Assembly (NCBI GenBank): GCA_025056565.1
Contig: JANWWA010000001.1
Location: forward strand, 221,966-285,965
Length of the DNA: 64,000 nucleotides
Source: Chloroherpetonaceae bacterium
Lineage (GTDB): Bacteria; Bacteroidota; Chlorobiia; Chlorobiales; Thermochlorobacteraceae
Direction: 5' to 3'
Shown: positions 20,858 through 29,560 of the stretch, in pieces
How positions within the stretch are numbered: the first letter of the stretch is position 1
Layout of the letters: each line of letters starts with the position of its first letter
Program-made: the position numbers and the translations under genes
The notes under the pieces: model-generated
Databases searched by the model: none
The model's input: the letters and a program-made list of their open reading frames with translations, nothing else
What the model was told of the DNA's origin: nothing

Positions 20858-21571
20858 CTATTGTTGCTTGCCCGTATCAGGGAAGGCGGGCGCAGGTGAT
20901 TGCTGAGCTTGCCGAATCTCCTCGAGTGCTTGCTGACGACCTTCTTCACGTGCGCGCTCCAGCTCTCGACGGCGAATCAGACGGCTCAGCTTGTATGGGC
21001 TAATTTTAGCCTCACCCTGCGTTACAAAGGTGCCAAAGACGCCATCATTGTAGTAAAGCCACACATTATAGCCCACTTCCATCGCATCCACGAGTGCTAC
21101 CCTATCAACCAGTTCTTTTGCTTTCTTTTCGTCTAACTTATGCACATTCATCAAGTATTCCATTGCAATTTGGCGATGTGTTTCACCTTTTTTGACCACA
21201 TGTGGCGCAGGCAGTTTATCCGTGATTTCTTTAATTTTCTGCTGCAACTCTTCAATTTGCTTTTCTGAATCCAAGATTTTTTGAAGCAAGCCCTTGGTCG
21301 ACACATCCTTTTCTTGCTGAATCATACTTAGCAAGAGCGCTTCTTGCTCTTTGGTGAAACCTAACGCAGTGTCCAGTGAAATTTTTTTATCCGGGAAGCG
21401 TCGATTGACCTCGCGAATCAGTTGATTTAATTCTTCAGATTGCTTTAAAATCTCTTGCTGGCGCTCGTTAATTTGCTGCTCAGCACGCACAAAATCCTCA
21501 AAGTTGCTTTTTTGCTGACACCCCAAAATTAAAGTAAGCACCCCGAAGAGAAGCCAGAGCTGTTTTTTCAT
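20858..21571 (-). CDS. Coiled-coil lipoprotein with a LysM-like segment
   Basis: A 237-residue protein with a lipobox LILGC near residue 18, then a long Glu/Gln/Lys-rich coiled coil (about residues 25-120), then a segment beginning HVVKKGETHRQIAMEYL that resembles the start of a LysM or similar peptidoglycan-binding repeat and ends with a strand-rich VWLYYNDGVFGTFVTQGEAKI. The C-terminus is Arg/Glu/Gln-rich. Probably membrane-anchored and facing the periplasm. I do not recognise a named family. It lies 13 bases after the groES-like gene and 72 before nadA. Confidence 0.65.
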   Translation of the reverse strand: MKKQLWLLFGVLTLILGCQQKSNFEDFVRAEQQINERQQEILKQSEELNQLIREVNRRFPDKKISLDTALGFTKEQEALLLSMIQQEKDVSTKGLLQKILDSEKQIEELQQKIKEITDKLPAPHVVKKGETHRQIAMEYLMNVHKLDEKKAKELVDRVALVDAMEVGYNVWLYYNDGVFGTFVTQGEAKISPYKLSRLIRRRELERAREEGRQQALEEIRQAQQSPAPAFPDTGKQQ

Positions 21572-21584
21572 TGTTATGATGGTT

Positions 21585-21953
21585 TTAGTCGTTGCTGGTT
21601 AGGTCTTCCCGAATCAGGAGCAAGATGGCCGAATGCGGCACAATCACATATTTTTCTCCTTCGAACTCAATTTCGTGCGAGAGATTCTGGAGGTAGATAG
21701 CTAAGTCGCCTTCCATAGCTTGCAGCGGGATATACTGAGGCCGCCGCGTAGCCTCTTTCCATGGCTCATCAGCGTCTTGGGGTGGTGCTACAGCGTAGCC
21801 CGGACCTGTTTTGAGCACATATCCGCTCTGAATTTTCTCCTTTTCATGCACACTCGGTGGCAGATATAACCCTCCACGCGTGCGCTCATCGTTCTTTGGC
21901 TTGATTAGCACACGGTCGCCAATGACGATAAACTTGTCCGTAACAGTTTGCAT
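21585..21953 (-). CDS. GroES-like co-chaperonin, divergent and without groEL
   Basis: A 122-residue protein with the Cpn10 pattern: FIVIGDRVLIKPKNDERTRGGLYLPPS at the N-terminus, GYVLKTGPGY in the middle and FEGEKYVIVPHSAILLLI at the end. Ordinary GroES is about 95 residues; the extra length comes from an insert around residues 55-75 (AVAPPQDADEPWKEATRRPQ) and a short tail. No groEL adjoins it, so it is probably a second co-chaperonin-like protein rather than the main GroES. The mobile-loop region is shortened to TRGGLYLPP, so interaction with GroEL is not certain. Confidence 0.8.
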   Translation of the reverse strand: MQTVTDKFIVIGDRVLIKPKNDERTRGGLYLPPSVHEKEKIQSGYVLKTGPGYAVAPPQDADEPWKEATRRPQYIPLQAMEGDLAIYLQNLSHEIEFEGEKYVIVPHSAILLLIREDLTSND

Positions 21954-22175
21954 AGCAGTGTTTCAAGTTATACCTAAATGTAAGAAAAAAGCAGGGCATT
22001 TAGGCAACTGACACAGGCAAGCTCAGCTCTCAATGCAACGGTGCCATCTATTGTCAAGGCTCGCAGATGCAGAGAGATACCCCCCACTAAACTGAACAAT
22101 CTTTCCCACACTCTTGAACAAACGCTCAAAACTGCTATCTTCTGCTATTTCACTTTGCTAACGAACAGATTTGGT

Positions 22176-22547
22176 ATGACGTTCGAGTTTGAGATTTGCG
22201 AGCATAAAGGGCTAGTGTCTGTCTTCGTCTCTGGCACTGGCAACTTCCAAAACGGCGTAGAAGGTCTTTTGCGCATTGCCAACGATACCCGCTTTCGCGA
22301 AGGTTTCAATGTCTTGGTTGATATCTGCCAGCTTAACTACTCGCCCTCGCTTTCGGAACTGCGCGCATTCGCAGATGTGCTCATCTCTCTCAAAGACCGA
22401 TGTTCTGGAAGAACTGCACTGGTTGTGAGCAACTTTCTGCACTTTGGTCTTGGCAATCTGCTTAGTCGATTTTTAGAGCTATCTGGTATTCAGATGCGGG
22501 TGTTTTTCTCAATGCAAGACGCAACCCATTGGCTCTCCCCTGCTTAA
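22176..22547 (+). CDS. Small STAS/SpoIIAA-like domain protein
   Basis: About 123 residues from the ATG at 22176 (MTFEFEICEHKG). The alternation of short strands and helices (LVSVFVSGTGNFQNGVEGLLRIAND, NVLVDICQLNYSPSLSELRAFADVL, RTALVVSNFLHFGLGNLLSRFLEL, QMRVFFSMQDATHWL) fits the SpoIIAA-like / STAS fold seen in many small bacterial proteins. I see no Ser phosphorylation motif that would fix a partner. The frame extends 45 codons further upstream, but those codons look non-coding. Function unknown; it converges on the P-type ATPase gene. Confidence 0.6.
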   Translation: MTFEFEICEHKGLVSVFVSGTGNFQNGVEGLLRIANDTRFREGFNVLVDICQLNYSPSLSELRAFADVLISLKDRCSGRTALVVSNFLHFGLGNLLSRFLELSGIQMRVFFSMQDATHWLSPA

Positions 22548-22641
22548 GGTTTGCTCTTTGCCTTACAGGATAGCTCATCAGAGTTGCATACCCCGTTTTG
22601 TGTTTCTCTATCAGCTTGTTCTGTGCAAGCTAATCTCCATT

Positions 22642-25095
22642 CTACGCCCTCTTCTGCTCTGCTCGCCACAGCAGCCAGCGTTCCACAAGCCCGTGAAGTA
22701 ACCACAGTAGCAGCAATCCTCCTGCACTGCTCAGCGCAATTGCAAGCCAGAGTTCAGGTCGGAAGTTTTCAATTTCATAGAATGTTTTGATTGCGTTGAT
22801 TGGAAAAAATGTCCAAGTCGTGTGGGCTAAGAAGGCATAGAGTAGCAGAATCCCAATGCTCACCTGCACATAGCATGCGGCTCTTTGCGCGTTAGCACGA
22901 ATGGAAAGATAGACAAAATTGCCCAAGCACATTATCACCAGTGCGGAGGTCATGACCATTTTCTCTTCTATCAAGTTCGGCATAGACAGCAGCGTAGCAA
23001 GGCTTTGTGCGGCATAACTAGCCGTGGAAAACGCAAGCAGCGACACAGCGATAAAGGCAAATAGCTCTGTAAAAAATGCGCGTGGCGGAGTGGTGCGTCG
23101 ATTGAATGCTGTAATCACATACACAGGCAAAGCAACCCCCAAGAGACTTAGCAACGCGGAGCGGCGAGGCGTTAGCGGAAAAAGTGCTCCAAGTGAGATA
23201 GTAAGGATTTCCAGTAGCAGCACAATGAGATTCTTGGTTAGGTAGAGCTTTGCAATTGCCAGCACAGTGTTCAAAATCAAGCGACCTTGCTCAAAGATTT
23301 TAGGAAGAAGCGAAAATTTATTTTTGAGCAGCACAATGTCAGCAATTTCTTTGGTGATGCTGCTGCCCTCCTCCATTGCAATACCCAGCGTGGCTTCTTT
23401 GACTGCGGGCACGTCATTGACACCATCGCCAATCATTGCCGTGCGGTGATGTTTGTTTAGCTCGCGAATGATGCGCTGCTTATGTTCGGGCGAAAGGCGT
23501 GCAAACACTGTTTTGGTTCTCACTTTTTCGGAAAATGTTTGTGCATCGGTTCGGTCAATCTCCGCACCTGTCATCACATCTGCCTCTGTAGTGTGCCAGC
23601 CAATATCACGCAAAGTTGCCTGAACGGAGTCGGCTGTATCGCCTGAGAGAATTTTGAGCTGGATATGATTTTCGCGAAACAGTTTGAGTGCCTCTGAAAT
23701 GTCTTGTCGTGGTGCGCCGCTCAGTGAAATCAGTGCAAGCGGCTTGAGCTTTAGCTTGTTGTCGGGATTAGGGTTTGTCAGCGCAGCAAGTGCCGCTCCA
23801 TCTTGCAGTTCAGCAAAGAGCAAATTGCGGTAGCCGCGCAGGTTACGCGTGTCGAGAATTGCGTCCAGTGCTCGCTGATTCGGCTCGTCTAAGAATTTAG
23901 CCAGCACTTCGTAACCGCCCAGTGCAAGCGCAAAAGTGCCAAACTCTGTTTCCAGATGCAGTGCTGAAAACTTTCTTGCGGAACTAAAAGGCAGCTCAGA
24001 TAACACGCGACTTGGCTTGCTGGGCAGTTGTCGCAGGGCTTGAATGGTTGCATTCGAGTCAGATGAGGCAAATGCATATGCACTGAGCAAGCCTTTGATA
24101 TTCGGTTCGGAAATCCCATTCTCAAATGCATAGAGGTCATGCAGCGAAAGATGATTTTCGGTCAGCGTGCCCGTTTTATCCAAGCAAACTACTTCAACCG
24201 TGGAGAACGATTCAATAGCGTTCAGCTTTTGCACCACTGCACCCAGTTTCATTACACGATAGACGCCTGTCGCAAAGACAATCGTCGTAAAGAAAACCAA
24301 GCCTTCTGGCAAGAGCGTTACCACAACGGTTACGATGCGGCGGATAAACTCTAAGTCAGATAGCGCTCCAGCTTGTGCACGTGCTGCAATCTCCAGTAGC
24401 GCCAGTATCAAGACAATTACAAATGACCAGACGAAAATTCGGTCAATTTTACGCTGCAAAGGGGTGCTGACGAACTTATACTCCCTAGCCAGAGCAGTAA
24501 TGCGCGCCGCATAGGAGCTACTGCCTACCCGCTCAGCAAGGTAGTAGCCGCTTCCCGCCACGCAGTAACTGCCTGAGAAGAGCTGCGTTCCAACTGGCTT
24601 TTCAATCGTCAGTGACTCACCTGTGAGCAAGGACTCATCCATTTCTAAGGCAGATGACGCAACCACTTTGCCATCCACCACAGCATACTCTCCACGCGTG
24701 ATTTTCAGCACATCGCCCTCGACTACCTCTGATGGATCAATCACCATTTCTTTGCCATCTCGCACGACGGTTACCTCTCGCGAGAGCAACAGGCGCGTGT
24801 TTTCCAGAATCGCACGTGTGCGAAATTCTTGCACGATGGCAATTGCTGTGTTGGAGACCACCACCAAGATAATCCCCACGCTATCGAGCAACAGACGCGT
24901 ATCATTTGACCAAAAGAACACGCCAAAGAGAAAAGCAATGATGCCGAAGTTGATAAGGTTGAAGATAGTGAGGGTGTTTTCAAGGAAAATCTCGCGTGAG
25001 CTTTTGGTGTGCGGTGAGCGTGCGATGTTGATACGCCCTTGACGGCGGCGCGCTGCGACTTCTTCTTCTGACAGGCCTTGAAGCGGTGGTGGCAT
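22642..25095 (-). CDS. CtpE-like cation-transporting P-type ATPase
   Basis: About 817 residues. Conserved P-type motifs in order: MDESLLTGES in the actuator domain, VVTLLPEGL in membrane helix 4, the phosphorylation site CLDKTGTLTE, and MIGDGVNDVPAVKEA in the hinge. Four N-terminal and about six C-terminal membrane segments flank them. No N-terminal heavy-metal domain is present. The helix-4 PEGL and overall layout resemble the mycobacterial CtpE group, where calcium uptake has been proposed; the ion here is inference. Start chosen at the ATG 25095; a GTG at 25143 with AAGG upstream is also possible. No partner genes adjoin it. Confidence 0.88.
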   Translation of the reverse strand: MPPPLQGLSEEEVAARRRQGRINIARSPHTKSSREIFLENTLTIFNLINFGIIAFLFGVFFWSNDTRLLLDSVGIILVVVSNTAIAIVQEFRTRAILENTRLLLSREVTVVRDGKEMVIDPSEVVEGDVLKITRGEYAVVDGKVVASSALEMDESLLTGESLTIEKPVGTQLFSGSYCVAGSGYYLAERVGSSSYAARITALAREYKFVSTPLQRKIDRIFVWSFVIVLILALLEIAARAQAGALSDLEFIRRIVTVVVTLLPEGLVFFTTIVFATGVYRVMKLGAVVQKLNAIESFSTVEVVCLDKTGTLTENHLSLHDLYAFENGISEPNIKGLLSAYAFASSDSNATIQALRQLPSKPSRVLSELPFSSARKFSALHLETEFGTFALALGGYEVLAKFLDEPNQRALDAILDTRNLRGYRNLLFAELQDGAALAALTNPNPDNKLKLKPLALISLSGAPRQDISEALKLFRENHIQLKILSGDTADSVQATLRDIGWHTTEADVMTGAEIDRTDAQTFSEKVRTKTVFARLSPEHKQRIIRELNKHHRTAMIGDGVNDVPAVKEATLGIAMEEGSSITKEIADIVLLKNKFSLLPKIFEQGRLILNTVLAIAKLYLTKNLIVLLLEILTISLGALFPLTPRRSALLSLLGVALPVYVITAFNRRTTPPRAFFTELFAFIAVSLLAFSTASYAAQSLATLLSMPNLIEEKMVMTSALVIMCLGNFVYLSIRANAQRAACYVQVSIGILLLYAFLAHTTWTFFPINAIKTFYEIENFRPELWLAIALSSAGGLLLLWLLHGLVERWLLWRAEQKRA

Positions 25096-25259
25096 ACTGG
25101 TTTGGTAAGTTTCAGGCTGGAAATCATGGCAACCCTTTGGCACACAATACCTTGTACCTGTTCATCTTCCTTGCGCCAAAATGCAAATTTTTTTGCAATC
25201 GGTGAATCGCCCTCTTAGCCCCTCTTTTAAGGCATCGTCCAGAAAAGTCGATTTCACCA

Positions 25260-25267
25260 TACCTTTG
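25260..25267 (+). promoter_or_regulatory. Candidate -7 promoter element
   Basis: TACCTTTG matches TAnnTTTG and stands 72 bases before the ATG of the next rightward gene. No clear -33 box. Confidence 0.33.
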
Positions 25268-25331
25268 CAGATTTTACAATTTGGAAACAGAAATTTCCGT
25301 AGATTTTAAGCAACCATATGGAACACTGCGC

Positions 25332-25958
25332 ATGAAATTCATCTTCACCTCGTTTGCTTGGCTTTTCCTCTTTATCGTCATCTATCGTTTTTTGCGCTTC
25401 ATTACAACGCCGCTTTTCGTCAAATTAGGCATCTATACCTACCATTCTGAAATGCTTTTTACCGTGCCGATTTGGAGAAATAAGCGTGAGCTTCACTTAG
25501 GTACGGCTTACGACTTTTTCCGCACCAGTGCCAGTGGCTCGCGTCAGATGCTTATTTTACTCTCCAAAGGTTTGCTTGCGTTTTGCGAAGATGTCGAGCG
25601 TGGCAAATATCCCAGAGACCTTGTGTTGCGGGGCACAACACACTACTTTAGCGATGCGACGCTCCGGAAGTTTGGCTTCAAGACCCGCCCACTTCGTTTC
25701 TATGAAGCCGTTTTTTTCAGCCTCAACTACCTTGAGCTCTGCTTACTGCTTAGCATTAGCAAGCGACGTCTGACGGTTGTCAACACTGATTTGGTACGCA
25801 TTGCATACTGTCGTGCCGAAGATCTTTTGCTACACAAGGAAATGTGCCGTCGCTATCTTCATATTCTCTCCAAAGCGCCCGAGCAGCCAAGCACAAGTCA
25901 TTCACCTGTGCCTGTTGCTCTGCTTTCGTCTGGCACATCTGACTCACTGGCAGCGTAG
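25332..25958 (+). CDS. Hypothetical protein with N-terminal membrane anchor
   Basis: About 208 residues from the ATG at 25332 (an in-frame TTG at 25281 would add 17). One hydrophobic segment (residues about 5-22, FTSFAWLFLFIVIYRFL), then a mixed basic region with several Arg/Tyr-rich helices and a Ser/Pro-rich tail after residue 185. I recognise no motif or family. It ends 4 bases before the stop of the convergent FKBP gene. Confidence 0.55.
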   Translation: MKFIFTSFAWLFLFIVIYRFLRFITTPLFVKLGIYTYHSEMLFTVPIWRNKRELHLGTAYDFFRTSASGSRQMLILLSKGLLAFCEDVERGKYPRDLVLRGTTHYFSDATLRKFGFKTRPLRFYEAVFFSLNYLELCLLLSISKRRLTVVNTDLVRIAYCRAEDLLLHKEMCRRYLHILSKAPEQPSTSHSPVPVALLSSGTSDSLAA

Positions 25959-25962
25959 CACT

Positions 25963-26351
25963 CTACTCGACGCTTAGCAACTCTATCTCGAAAATCAAAG
26001 GGCTATTTGGTGGAATTTCTCCTACTTGTGCATTGCCATAGCCTAAGTGCGGTGGGATTTCCAACCTGCGCTTGCCACCTACTCGCATTCCTTTAGTCCC
26101 TCGTCCCAGCCTGCAATCACTTGCCCAGCTCCCAGCACAAACTCAAACGGTGTGCGCCCGGGCAAGCGAGAGGAATCGAACACCTTGCCGTCTGTGAGCA
26201 TACCCGTGTAGTGCACCGTGAGTTTTTTGCCGGGTTCTGCGACTGCTCCTGTGCCCACCACTTCATCAATGACCTGCAGCGTCTCAATTTTTCTATTCTG
26301 ACACGCCACAGACAGCACGAGCAGCATACACAATACAGCGGTTCTGCACAT
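25963..26351 (-). pseudogene. FKBP-type peptidyl-prolyl isomerase lipoprotein, one-base frameshift
   Basis: The first frame (26351 to 26079) encodes a lipoprotein signal (lipobox LSVAC, Cys17) and the FKBP core [33 protein letters not shown], then runs into CE and a stop. From 26088 the next frame reads [37 protein letters not shown], the exact expected remainder, to a stop at 25963-25965. Inserting a single G at about 26090 (AAGGAATG to AAGGGAATG) restores the gene in full. It is therefore either a recent one-base deletion or a sequencing/assembly error in a G run. It follows rimO by 17 bases. Confidence 0.9.
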
Positions 26352-26368
26352 TTTTTATGCTCGTCGTG

Positions 26369-27700
26369 TTAAAGTTTTTTTGTAATCGTGCCGAAAATAT
26401 CGAAGGCTTCTGCCTCTGTTATTTCTACTTCATAAAACTCGCCGACGGCTAACTTAGCTGGTAAAAAGCCATCTTGAGCTGATGTAATAATCACTTCGTT
26501 ATCTACTTCTGGTGCATCAAACTCTGTGCGTCCCACTGCCACCCCTTTTTCAATGCGGTCAATGAGCACACGCAGTCTTGTGCCAATGAGCTGCTGATTT
26601 TTGGCGGCTGAAATCTCTGCTTGCAAGGTCATTGCGGTCTCCACACGCCGGAGCTTTTCGTTAGGCGGCACGGCATCTTGCAGCGCAAAAGCAGCTGTAT
26701 TTTCCTCGTGGGAATAAGCAAAGCAGCCTAAGCGGTCAAACTTTGCTTCCTCAATGAAGTCTAAGGCTTCTTGGAAAATTTCTTCTGTCTCAATTGGATA
26801 GCCGAAAATGAAGGTTGTTCGCAAGCGAATGTTGGGCACTTCGGTGCGAATCTCACTGAGGAGTTCAATCAACTTGCGCTTTGTAATGCCGCGTCGCATT
26901 GACCTTAGCACCTCATCGTTGATGTGCTGGATTGGTATGTCGAGATACTTGCAGAGGTTTTCTCGCTCTCGGATAACAGGCAAGATTTCCTTTGGGAACT
27001 TAGCTGGGTATGCATAGAGTAAGCGTATCCACTCAAAGCCAATATCAGAGAGGCGTCTTAGCAGCTCATCTAACTTGCGCTTGCCGTATAAGTCCAATCC
27101 ATAGTAGGTGAGGTCTTGTGCAATTAGAATCAGCTCCTTTACGCCACGCTGACGCAGAGCTGTCGCTTCGGCAAGGAGCACCTCCATTGGCTTAGAGCGA
27201 TGCTTGCCCCGCATTAAAGGAATGGCGCAAAAGGAACACGGATGGTCACACCCTTCTGAAATTTTGAGGTAGGCAAAGTGCTGCGGCGTGCTCAGCCAGC
27301 GCTCGCCCAGTAGTTCATTTTTCAGATGCCCACCCATTTCCTCCAAAATCTGAGATAGCACTTTGCCCTCGAAATCTAGCACGCCAAAATACCTGTCTAC
27401 TTCTGGAATCTCAGCCGCCAACTCCTTGTGATAGCGCTCGGAGAGACAGCCCATTACCAGAAGTTTTTTCAGCCGTCCTTTCTTTCTCAGCTCAACTCCG
27501 TCCAAGATATGGTCAATAGATTCTTGCTTTGCCTCTTCAATGAAGCCGCATGTGTTAATTACAAGCACATCTGCCTTGCGCGGGTCGTCAGTTAGCAGGA
27601 ACTGATTTGCCCGCGCTTGTGCAAGCAACATTTCTGAATCCACCACATTCTTAGAACAGCCAAGCGTTAAGACGTGCAGTTTCGGCAGTTTTGTTTTCAT
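26369..27700 (-). CDS. rimO: Ribosomal protein uS12 methylthiotransferase RimO
   Basis: Radical-SAM enzyme that adds a methylthio group to an aspartate of ribosomal protein S12. 443 residues in the usual order: N-terminal methylthiotransferase domain with cluster cysteines in LGCSKNVVDSE, NTCGFIEEAKQES and MGCLSERY; radical-SAM motif CDHPCSFCAIP with MRGKHRS after it; and a C-terminal TRAM domain (about residues 375-440). The start LHVLTLGCSKNVVDSEML and IEEAKQESID separate RimO from MiaB. Confidence 0.95.
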   Translation of the reverse strand: MKTKLPKLHVLTLGCSKNVVDSEMLLAQARANQFLLTDDPRKADVLVINTCGFIEEAKQESIDHILDGVELRKKGRLKKLLVMGCLSERYHKELAAEIPEVDRYFGVLDFEGKVLSQILEEMGGHLKNELLGERWLSTPQHFAYLKISEGCDHPCSFCAIPLMRGKHRSKPMEVLLAEATALRQRGVKELILIAQDLTYYGLDLYGKRKLDELLRRLSDIGFEWIRLLYAYPAKFPKEILPVIRERENLCKYLDIPIQHINDEVLRSMRRGITKRKLIELLSEIRTEVPNIRLRTTFIFGYPIETEEIFQEALDFIEEAKFDRLGCFAYSHEENTAAFALQDAVPPNEKLRRVETAMTLQAEISAAKNQQLIGTRLRVLIDRIEKGVAVGRTEFDAPEVDNEVIITSAQDGFLPAKLAVGEFYEVEITEAEAFDIFGTITKKL

Positions 27701-27716
27701 TCTTGTTTTTCTTGCT

Positions 27717-27724
27717 CAAAGTTA
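27717..27724 (-). promoter_or_regulatory. Candidate -7 promoter element for rimO
   Basis: Minus-strand TAACTTTG matches TAnnTTTG and stands 16 bases before the rimO ATG. The nearest TTTG upstream is 26 bases away, longer than the usual 19. Confidence 0.35.
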
Positions 27725-27799
27725 GAGCGGCGAAGATAGGAAAGATTGGGCAAACTGCCGAAAAGTGATAGACGCGCCGTTGGCAGAGTGAGGGTAAAT

Positions 27800-27829
27800 A
27801 AAAAAGCCTCTTCTGCCGAAGCAGAAGAG
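27800..27829 (-). terminator. Rho-independent terminator with a UUCG loop
   Basis: On the minus strand CTCTTCTGC (27821-27829 complement) closes a TTCG tetraloop against GCAGAAGAG (27808-27816), followed by GCTTTTTTATTT. A C(UUCG)G loop, 9-bp stem and T run make this a clear terminator for the 133-residue gene. Confidence 0.92.
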
Positions 27830-27888
27830 ACCCTCAACCTTCAACCAACAAACGCATAAAGACAGGAGAAAGAACAAAGAAGCACTCC

Positions 27889-28290
27889 TTAGGCAGCCGC
27901 TTGATTTTTCGTCGGGGTGTCTGCTGCGGTTACTGCTTGACTTGCTTGCGCTGCAGCGCGTCGTGCTTCTTCTTCGCGACGGCGCGCTAATTCCGCTTCT
28001 AACTCTTCACCCGTCATCGGCACAAACTTGCCATCGACTAACTTCATCGGAATCTTGCGCAACGCTTCACCTAATGCTTTGAGTTTTTCTTCTTCTTGCT
28101 TTTTGCGTTCCGCCAATTCTTCCTTCGAAAGCCCCACGATATTGTCGCTATACATCGCACTGAGCGGCTCAATCTGGATATTGTCTTTTTGGAACTTGTA
28201 TGAGGCAAACTTGTAGAAAATGAATACCAAGATGAAGAAAATCGGCAGCGCAAAGGCGTAGATGTAAAGCCAAGAGAGCGACGCAGGCAT
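27889..28290 (-). CDS. Small single-span membrane protein with charged helix
   Basis: A 133-residue protein: a hydrophobic segment at residues about 7-28, then a Lys/Glu-rich helical region (KEELAERKKQEEEKLKALGEALR; MTGEELEAELARRREEEARRAA) likely to form a coiled coil, and an Ala/Thr-rich tail. AAAGGAG stands 8 bases before the ATG, so the gene is well supported. I do not recognise the family. It has its own terminator. Confidence 0.65.
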   Translation of the reverse strand: MPASLSWLYIYAFALPIFFILVFIFYKFASYKFQKDNIQIEPLSAMYSDNIVGLSKEELAERKKQEEEKLKALGEALRKIPMKLVDGKFVPMTGEELEAELARRREEEARRAAAQASQAVTAADTPTKNQAAA

Positions 28291-28484
28291 AACTGGTTCT
28301 CCTTTTCGTCTAAGGTTAATTCAAGTTGCATCTTCCACTTAGGAAGCTCAAAGCGAATATGCACGCTTCACGCCAGAACTAATAGCGACTTTTTGTATCA
28401 TTCTCTCTTTTAGAAAGCCGATTTGGACGCTTTAAGGCATTAGTTCTCCACCGAGCGGAGATATTCACCAAAAAACTTTGAATA

Positions 28485-29513
28485 ATGAGCGCATCTCGTA
28501 AGACCCAAAAACCCTCTGCACCTTCGGTGCAGCCAGCCGCCGTGCCAGAGCATCGTGCATTGCAAGCATTAGCCAAAGAGACCCTGCGCCTAGAAGCACA
28601 CGCGCTTTTGCAGATTGCTGACCGCATTGATGCGAGCTTTGCAAAAGCCGTTCAGTGCATTGCAAGTTTGAAAGGCAAACTGATTGTCTCTGGCATGGGC
28701 AAGTCAGGCTTGATTGCTCAGAAAATTGCAGCTACGCTTGCTTCAACAGGCACGCCTGCTGTGTTTATGCATCCTTCTGAGGCTGCACACGGTGATTTGG
28801 GAATGGTGCAACAAGGTGACGGGGCACTGTTTCTTTCCAAAAGCGGTATCACAGAAGAACTGATTGTGATTCTCCCTGTCTTCAAGAAGCTGTCCGTGCC
28901 GATTGTGGCAATGGTGGGGAATTTGCGTTCCACACTGGCTATGCGCGCCGATGTGGTCTTAGATGTCAGTGTCAGTAAAGAAGCCGATCCCTTCGACCTT
29001 GCACCCACAACCTCCACAACGGCTATGCTGGCAATGGGCGATGCTTTGGCAGTTGCCCTTATGCGGCTTAAAAATTTTTCTCCTGAGCGCTTTGCACAAT
29101 TTCACCCCAGTGGTGCACTGGGACGACGGCTCACGATGCGCGTCGAAGAGGTCATGGCTACAGGCGACCGTCTGCCACTGGTTGCGGAAAATGCCTCGCT
29201 TAGGGAAGTGATTTTAGAAATGACGGCTAAGCGGTTTGGTGCGGCGTTAGTCGTCAATAGCAAGCAAAAACTTTCTGGCATTTTTACAGATGGCGACTTG
29301 CGACGCCTGATGCTCTCTGGCGTCCCGCTTGACGCCCTGAAAGCCTGTGATGTTATGAGTCGCAACCCCAAATTCACGACCCCCGATACGATGGCAAAAG
29401 CTTGCTTGGAGACAATGGAACAGCATCGCATTACACAACTGCCTGTCTGCGATGCTTCTGGCAAACCGATAGGTATCGTGCACTTACACGACCTTGTCTC
29501 ACTAGGGCTGTAG
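28485..29513 (+). CDS. kdsD: D-arabinose 5-phosphate isomerase (KdsD/KpsF/GutQ family)
   Basis: Converts ribulose 5-phosphate to arabinose 5-phosphate, the first step of KDO synthesis for lipopolysaccharide. 342 residues: an SIS domain (about residues 45-185, with SGMGKSGLIAQKIAATLASTG, HPSEAAHGDLGMV and SKSGITEEL) followed by two CBS domains (about 215-340, with VEEVMATGDRLP and SRNPKFTTPDTMAKA). The full-length SIS-CBS-CBS layout fits KdsD. It starts with ATG at 28485. It converges on the histidine-kinase gene. Confidence 0.93.
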   Translation: MSASRKTQKPSAPSVQPAAVPEHRALQALAKETLRLEAHALLQIADRIDASFAKAVQCIASLKGKLIVSGMGKSGLIAQKIAATLASTGTPAVFMHPSEAAHGDLGMVQQGDGALFLSKSGITEELIVILPVFKKLSVPIVAMVGNLRSTLAMRADVVLDVSVSKEADPFDLAPTTSTTAMLAMGDALAVALMRLKNFSPERFAQFHPSGALGRRLTMRVEEVMATGDRLPLVAENASLREVILEMTAKRFGAALVVNSKQKLSGIFTDGDLRRLMLSGVPLDALKACDVMSRNPKFTTPDTMAKACLETMEQHRITQLPVCDASGKPIGIVHLHDLVSLGL

Positions 29514-29560
29514 CAAAGATTTGAACATCTCCAGCTTTTTCACTTTTAGCGCCCTGCACG

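Noticed and set aside
25141-25260. AT-rich hairpin TGCAAA-T run-TTGCA upstream of the P-type ATPase gene
   Set aside because: The stem is 5 bp and AT-rich in an AT-rich gap; chance is a sufficient explanation.
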